64,000 nt of DNA from an uncultured Rhizobium sp. (GTDB lineage Bacteria; Pseudomonadota; Alphaproteobacteria; Rhizobiales; Rhizobiaceae). The translations under genes were made by a program, and so were the position numbers. Under the pieces are notes generated by a model that worked only from the letters and a program-made list of their open reading frames with translations, was not told where the DNA came from and did no database searches. This document shows positions 60,578 through 64,000 of this stretch, one piece after another; positions within the stretch are counted from its first letter, which is position 1; every line of letters begins with the position of its first letter. The stretch lies in the NCBI GenBank assembly GCA_945952045.1, contig CAMFHE010000008.1:62001-126000 (forward strand), written 5' to 3'.

Positions 60578-62125
60578 ATGTTCAACAAAGTCAAACCCTC
60601 TACCAAGACCCTGCTGAAGGCAACCACCGTTGCCGGTCTTGCCGCCGTGATGCTCTCTACCGGCGTTCCCTCCTATATCCACAACAGTTTCGCGGCACCC
60701 GTCGAAGTGACTGCGCCGCAGGTTCCGAGCTTCGCCAATGTCGTCGAAGCCGTTTCGCCTGCCGTCGTCTCGGTGCGTGTCCAGTCCGATGTCCAGAACA
60801 CCGCCAATGACGAAAGCGGCTTCAGCTTCAATTTTGGCGGTCGTGGTTTCGACGAACTGCCGGACGATCATCCGCTGAAGCGCTTTTTCCGTGATTTCGG
60901 CGGACAGAACGGCCAGAATGGCCCGGGCGATCGCGCCGAGCGTCCGCGTAAAGGTCCAGGTAAGGGCCATCTGCGCCCGACATCCCAGGGCTCAGGTTTC
61001 TTCATTTCCGAAGATGGCTACCTCGTCACCAACAATCACGTCGTTTCCGATGGCGCGGCCTATACCGTCGTGATGAACGACGGCACCGAACTTGATGCCA
61101 AGCTGATCGGCAAGGACAGCCGCACCGATCTCGCCGTGCTCAAGGTCGATGACAAGCGCAAGTTCACCTATGTGAAGTGGGCGGACGACACCAAGGTTCG
61201 CGTCGGCGACTGGGTCGTGGCTGTCGGCAACCCCTTCGGCCTTGGCGGCACGGTCACCGCCGGTATCATCTCGGCCCGTGGCCGCGATATCGGCTCCGGC
61301 CCCTATGACGACTACCTTCAGGTGGATGCGGCGGTGAACCGCGGCAATTCCGGCGGCCCGACCTTCAACCTGAGCGGCGAAGTCGTCGGCATCAACACCG
61401 CGATTTTCTCGCCCTCCGGCGGCAATGTCGGCATCGCCTTCGCGATCCCCTCGACGGTCGCCAAGGATGTGGTCGCCGACCTGATGAAGGATGGCAAGGT
61501 CGATCGCGGCTGGCTCGGCGTGCAGATCCAGCCGGTGAGCAAGGATATCGCAGAATCGCTCGGCCTCTCCGAAGCCAGCGGTGCGCTCGTCACCGCTCCG
61601 CAGGACGACTCTCCGGGCCTCAAGGCCGGCATCAAGAAGGGTGACGTGGTGACCGCCGTCAATGGCGAACCGGTCAAGGATCCGCGCGATCTCGCCCGCC
61701 GCATCGCCGCCTTCCCGCCGGGTTCCAAGGTCGAAGTCTCGTTGTGGCGCGATGGCAAGGCGACGTCTGCGACCGTTACGCTCGGCACGCTGCCGACCGA
61801 CACCAAGCAGGCTGCGACCGAAACGCCAGAGCAGAGCGACGACACCGGCGGCAAGGAGCTTTCGGCTCTCGGCCTGACGCTTGCGCCCTCCGAAGACGGC
61901 AAGGGCGTGACCGTCACCTCCATCGACCCGGACTCCGACGCCGCCGACAAGGGCCTGAAGGAAGGCGAAAAGATCACCGCGGTCAACAACCGCGAGGTTT
62001 CCTCGGCGGCTGACGTTCAGAAGGCGCTCGATCAGGCCGTCAAGGACGGTCGCAAAAAGGCGCTGTTCCAGATCGAATCCAGCAGCGGCAACCGCTTCAT
62101 GGCTTTGTCGATCAACCAGGGCTGA
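60578..62125 (+). CDS. degP: Periplasmic serine protease DegP/HtrA (Do family)
   Basis: A 515-residue exported protease. A signal peptide (about 1-39) precedes a trypsin-like domain with the catalytic triad H154 (TNNHVVSDG), D184 (RTDLAVLKV) and S258 (NRGNSGGP). Two PDZ domains follow (about 300-385 and 415-505). It degrades or refolds damaged envelope proteins. In Sinorhizobium degP1 has the same place, after cycHJKL. A terminator follows at 62147. Confidence 0.94.
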   Translation: MFNKVKPSTKTLLKATTVAGLAAVMLSTGVPSYIHNSFAAPVEVTAPQVPSFANVVEAVSPAVVSVRVQSDVQNTANDESGFSFNFGGRGFDELPDDHPLKRFFRDFGGQNGQNGPGDRAERPRKGPGKGHLRPTSQGSGFFISEDGYLVTNNHVVSDGAAYTVVMNDGTELDAKLIGKDSRTDLAVLKVDDKRKFTYVKWADDTKVRVGDWVVAVGNPFGLGGTVTAGIISARGRDIGSGPYDDYLQVDAAVNRGNSGGPTFNLSGEVVGINTAIFSPSGGNVGIAFAIPSTVAKDVVADLMKDGKVDRGWLGVQIQPVSKDIAESLGLSEASGALVTAPQDDSPGLKAGIKKGDVVTAVNGEPVKDPRDLARRIAAFPPGSKVEVSLWRDGKATSATVTLGTLPTDTKQAATETPEQSDDTGGKELSALGLTLAPSEDGKGVTVTSIDPDSDAADKGLKEGEKITAVNNREVSSAADVQKALDQAVKDGRKKALFQIESSSGNRFMALSINQG

Positions 62126-62146
62126 CCCCTTCACATCGCATTGGCG

Positions 62147-62184
62147 GGGTCGCGCAGTCTGCAACCGGCTGCGCGGCCCTTTTT
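62147..62184 (+). terminator. Intrinsic terminator of degP
   Basis: Stem GGGTCGCGCAG / CTGCGCGGCCC (one G-T pair), 11-nt loop, then five T. Confidence 0.85.
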
Positions 62185-62205
62185 CTTTGGTCATGGAGGA
62201 TATGC

Positions 62206-62961
62206 ATGAACACGATCCAACCCTTCGAATTGCCCGCGCAGGCGGGTTGTGCGGCCGCGGGACGTGAGGGTAATGTCCCGAGCATGAAGATTCTCGTGAT
62301 CGAAGACGACCTGGAAGCCGCTGCCTATCTGACCAAGGCCTTTCGCGAGGCCGGTATTGTCGTCGATCATGCCAGCGACGGCGAAAGCGGCCTCTTCATG
62401 GGCAGCGAAAACACTTATGACGTGATGATCATCGACCGGATGCTGCCGCGTCGCGACGGGCTGTCAGTCATCAGCGAACTGCGCCGCAAGGGCATCCACA
62501 CGCCGGTGCTGATCCTTTCGGCGCTGGGGCAGGTGGACGACCGCGTAACTGGCCTGCGGGCCGGCGGCGACGACTATTTGCCCAAACCCTATGCCTTCAG
62601 CGAGCTTCTCGCTCGCGTCGAGGTGCTCGGCCGGCGCAAGGGCGCGCCGGAGCAAGACATGGTTTACCGCGTGGGCGACCTCGAACTCGACCGGCTCTCC
62701 CATGAGGTGCGCCGCGCCGGCAAGGAGATCCTGCTGCAGCCGCGCGAATTCCGCCTGCTCGAATATCTGATGCGCAATGCCGGTCAGGTGGTGACCCGAA
62801 CCATGCTGCTCGAAAACGTCTGGGATTATCACTTCGATCCCCAGACCAATGTCATCGATGTGCATGTCTCGCGCCTGCGTTCCAAGATCGAGAAGGATTT
62901 CGACCAGCCACTGCTGAAGACGATTCGCGGCGCCGGTTACATGATCAAGGACGAGGGCTGA
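62206..62961 (+). CDS. Response regulator, OmpR family
   Basis: A 251-residue regulator. Residues 27-250 are a standard receiver (D77 by this count, in MIIDRMLPRRDG) and winged helix (QPREFRLLEYLMRNAGQVVTRTMLL, key FRLLEYLMRN; ending IRGAGYMI). The first 26 residues are extra. The ATG at 62206 has a strong GGAGG site, while the internal ATG at 62284, where the family sequence starts, has a weaker one. Either or both may be used. It precedes its kinase by 20 bp and follows degP, as in Sinorhizobium. Confidence 0.88.
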   Translation: MNTIQPFELPAQAGCAAAGREGNVPSMKILVIEDDLEAAAYLTKAFREAGIVVDHASDGESGLFMGSENTYDVMIIDRMLPRRDGLSVISELRRKGIHTPVLILSALGQVDDRVTGLRAGGDDYLPKPYAFSELLARVEVLGRRKGAPEQDMVYRVGDLELDRLSHEVRRAGKEILLQPREFRLLEYLMRNAGQVVTRTMLLENVWDYHFDPQTNVIDVHVSRLRSKIEKDFDQPLLKTIRGAGYMIKDEG

Positions 62962-62981
62962 ACCATTCAGGCGCCCATGGC

Positions 62982-64000
62982 ATGACCCGCTTCCATGTTG
63001 TCTTCAAATCGACGGCCGTTCGCCTGTCGGCGCTCTATATCGTGCTGTTCGCGCTCTGCGCCGCATTTCTCGTTTTCTACGTTACGGCGCTTTCCGAGCG
63101 GATCCTGAGCCAGCAGACGCGCGAGACGCTGGAGCAGGAGGTAGCCGACGTGCAGCGCTCCTACAATCGCGGCGGGCTGAACGGTATGCTGCGGCTGATG
63201 GAGCGCCGCGCCCGCCAGCCGGGCGCCAATCTCTATGTCATCGCCAGCCCGTCCGGCGAGATCCTCGCCGGCAACGTCGCCTCGGTGCAGCCGGGCGTCT
63301 TCGACGAGGAAGGTTGGACGCCGCTGCCCTTCCAGTATGAACGCTATTCCGAGAGCGGTTCGCCGGTGCCGCATCTGGCCAATGCGCATGTCATCGTGCT
63401 GGACAACGGCTTGCGGGTGCTGATCGGCCGCGACCTTGGCGAGCCGCAGAAATTGCGGCTGCTGGTGCGCCGCGCCCTGATGGTGGCGCTCGGCGTCATG
63501 GGGCTCGGTGCGCTGGTCATCTGGTTCGGTATTGGCCGGAACGCGCTTCGGCGTATCGACCGCATGTCGGCGGCCAGCACCAAGATCATGGCTGGCGACC
63601 TGTCGCAGCGTCTCCCGGTCGGTGGCTCAGGCGACGAATTCGACCGCATGTCGGAGTCGCTGAACGCCATGCTCGGCCGGATCGAGAAGCTGAACGAAGG
63701 CCTGCGCCAGGTTTCCGACAATATCGCCCATGACCTGAAGACGCCGCTGACGCGCCTGCGCAACAAAGCTGCCGATGCGCTCGATCAGCCCTCCGAAGAT
63801 GCGCGGCGTGCCGGTCTCGAGGGCATCATTGCCGAATCGGACCAACTCATCCGCACCTTCAATGCGCTGCTGATGATCTCGCGCGTCGAGGCCGGCTCCG
63901 TCGCGGCGGAAATGTCGGATGTCGATCTCTCCGGCATCGTCACCGATAGCGCCGAGCTTTACGAACCGGTGGCGGAAGAGGCCGGCATGGTTCTGACGAC
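62982..64000 (+). CDS. Sensor histidine kinase (partial, runs off the window)
   Basis: The first 339 codons of a kinase. A transmembrane segment (about residues 17-36) and a second (about 164-184) flank a periplasmic domain with PGANLYVIASPSGEILAGNV. A HAMP linker leads to the phosphoacceptor motif SDNIAHDLKTPLTRLRNKA at about 247-265 (H near 252), and the ATPase domain is cut off. The HDLKTPLTRL type is common in TctE/QseC-like kinases. It pairs with the regulator 20 bp upstream. By analogy with Sinorhizobium, glnE may follow outside the window. Confidence 0.88.
   Translation, partial: MTRFHVVFKSTAVRLSALYIVLFALCAAFLVFYVTALSERILSQQTRETLEQEVADVQRSYNRGGLNGMLRLMERRARQPGANLYVIASPSGEILAGNVASVQPGVFDEEGWTPLPFQYERYSESGSPVPHLANAHVIVLDNGLRVLIGRDLGEPQKLRLLVRRALMVALGVMGLGALVIWFGIGRNALRRIDRMSAASTKIMAGDLSQRLPVGGSGDEFDRMSESLNAMLGRIEKLNEGLRQVSDNIAHDLKTPLTRLRNKAADALDQPSEDARRAGLEGIIAESDQLIRTFNALLMISRVEAGSVAAEMSDVDLSGIVTDSAELYEPVAEEAGMVLT

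Overview
The window looks like chromosomal DNA of a rhizobial alphaproteobacterium (Hyphomicrobiales, Rhizobiaceae-like, in the Rhizobium / Agrobacterium / Shinella / Sinorhizobium range). The DNA is GC-rich. It carries a MucR/Ros zinc-finger regulator, a FeuN-FeuP-FeuQ locus, a cycHJKL-degP-regulator-kinase string in the order known from Sinorhizobium, a seven-gene Mrp/Pha antiporter, CtrA-type boxes, several families known mainly from this order (DUF930, DUF1491, DUF5330, DUF6456) and dispersed intergenic palindromes of a type seen in rhizobia. No rRNA, tRNA or CRISPR array was seen.

Layout. 0-8 kb: housekeeping and stress genes (DUF930, polysaccharide deacetylase, FAD oxidoreductase, AI-2E-type permease, Tat-exported VOC protein, UspA plus DksA/TraR pair behind an FNR/FixK box, Sel1-repeat protein, MsrB). 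8.3-14 kb: mrpABCDEFG with overlapping genes. 14.5-16.7 kb: MucR, then a DnaA-domain-IV HTH protein overlapping a DUF6456 protein, which I read as the GafY-GafZ activators of gene transfer agent (GTA) production. 16.7-27.6 kb: SufE, a DivJ/PdhS-like kinase, a peptidoglycan-binding protein, DUF2336 with CtrA boxes, DUF1254/DUF1214, PBP1, YcgN-like and LysE-like proteins. 27.6-53.3 kb: a GTA cluster with genes matching g1 to g15 plus an endolysin and a holin-like protein. 53.3-64 kb: feuN-feuP-feuQ, a lipoprotein, cytochrome c maturation genes, a DegP protease and a second two-component pair whose kinase runs off the window.

The striking part is 28.87-36.02 kb. A 7.15-kb AT-richer element sits inside the GTA large terminase gene, directly after the Walker B acidic pair, so the ATPase and nuclease halves are separated. 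The element encodes a large serine recombinase at one end, a small serine resolvase at the other next to a res-like set of inverted repeats, a HUH-type replication-initiator-like protein, a 672-residue rhizobial-type flagellin with a triplicated central domain, a short protein just downstream of the recombinase, and a candidate small RNA. The two terminase halves are in frame: joining them at the shared GCC codon would restore one continuous gene. The rest of the GTA cluster looks intact. The element may therefore be a reversible lock on GTA DNA packaging that also brings a new flagellin. This is inference from sequence layout and needs excision and expression data.

How the genes may work together: GafYZ would switch on the GTA cluster. 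TerL would package host DNA into heads made by the portal, protease and capsid genes, tails would come from g6-g15, and the endolysin and holin-like proteins would release particles. An intrinsic terminator just before the portal gene, and a PadR / Dabb / endolysin module between terL and portal, suggest that expression is split into at least two units.
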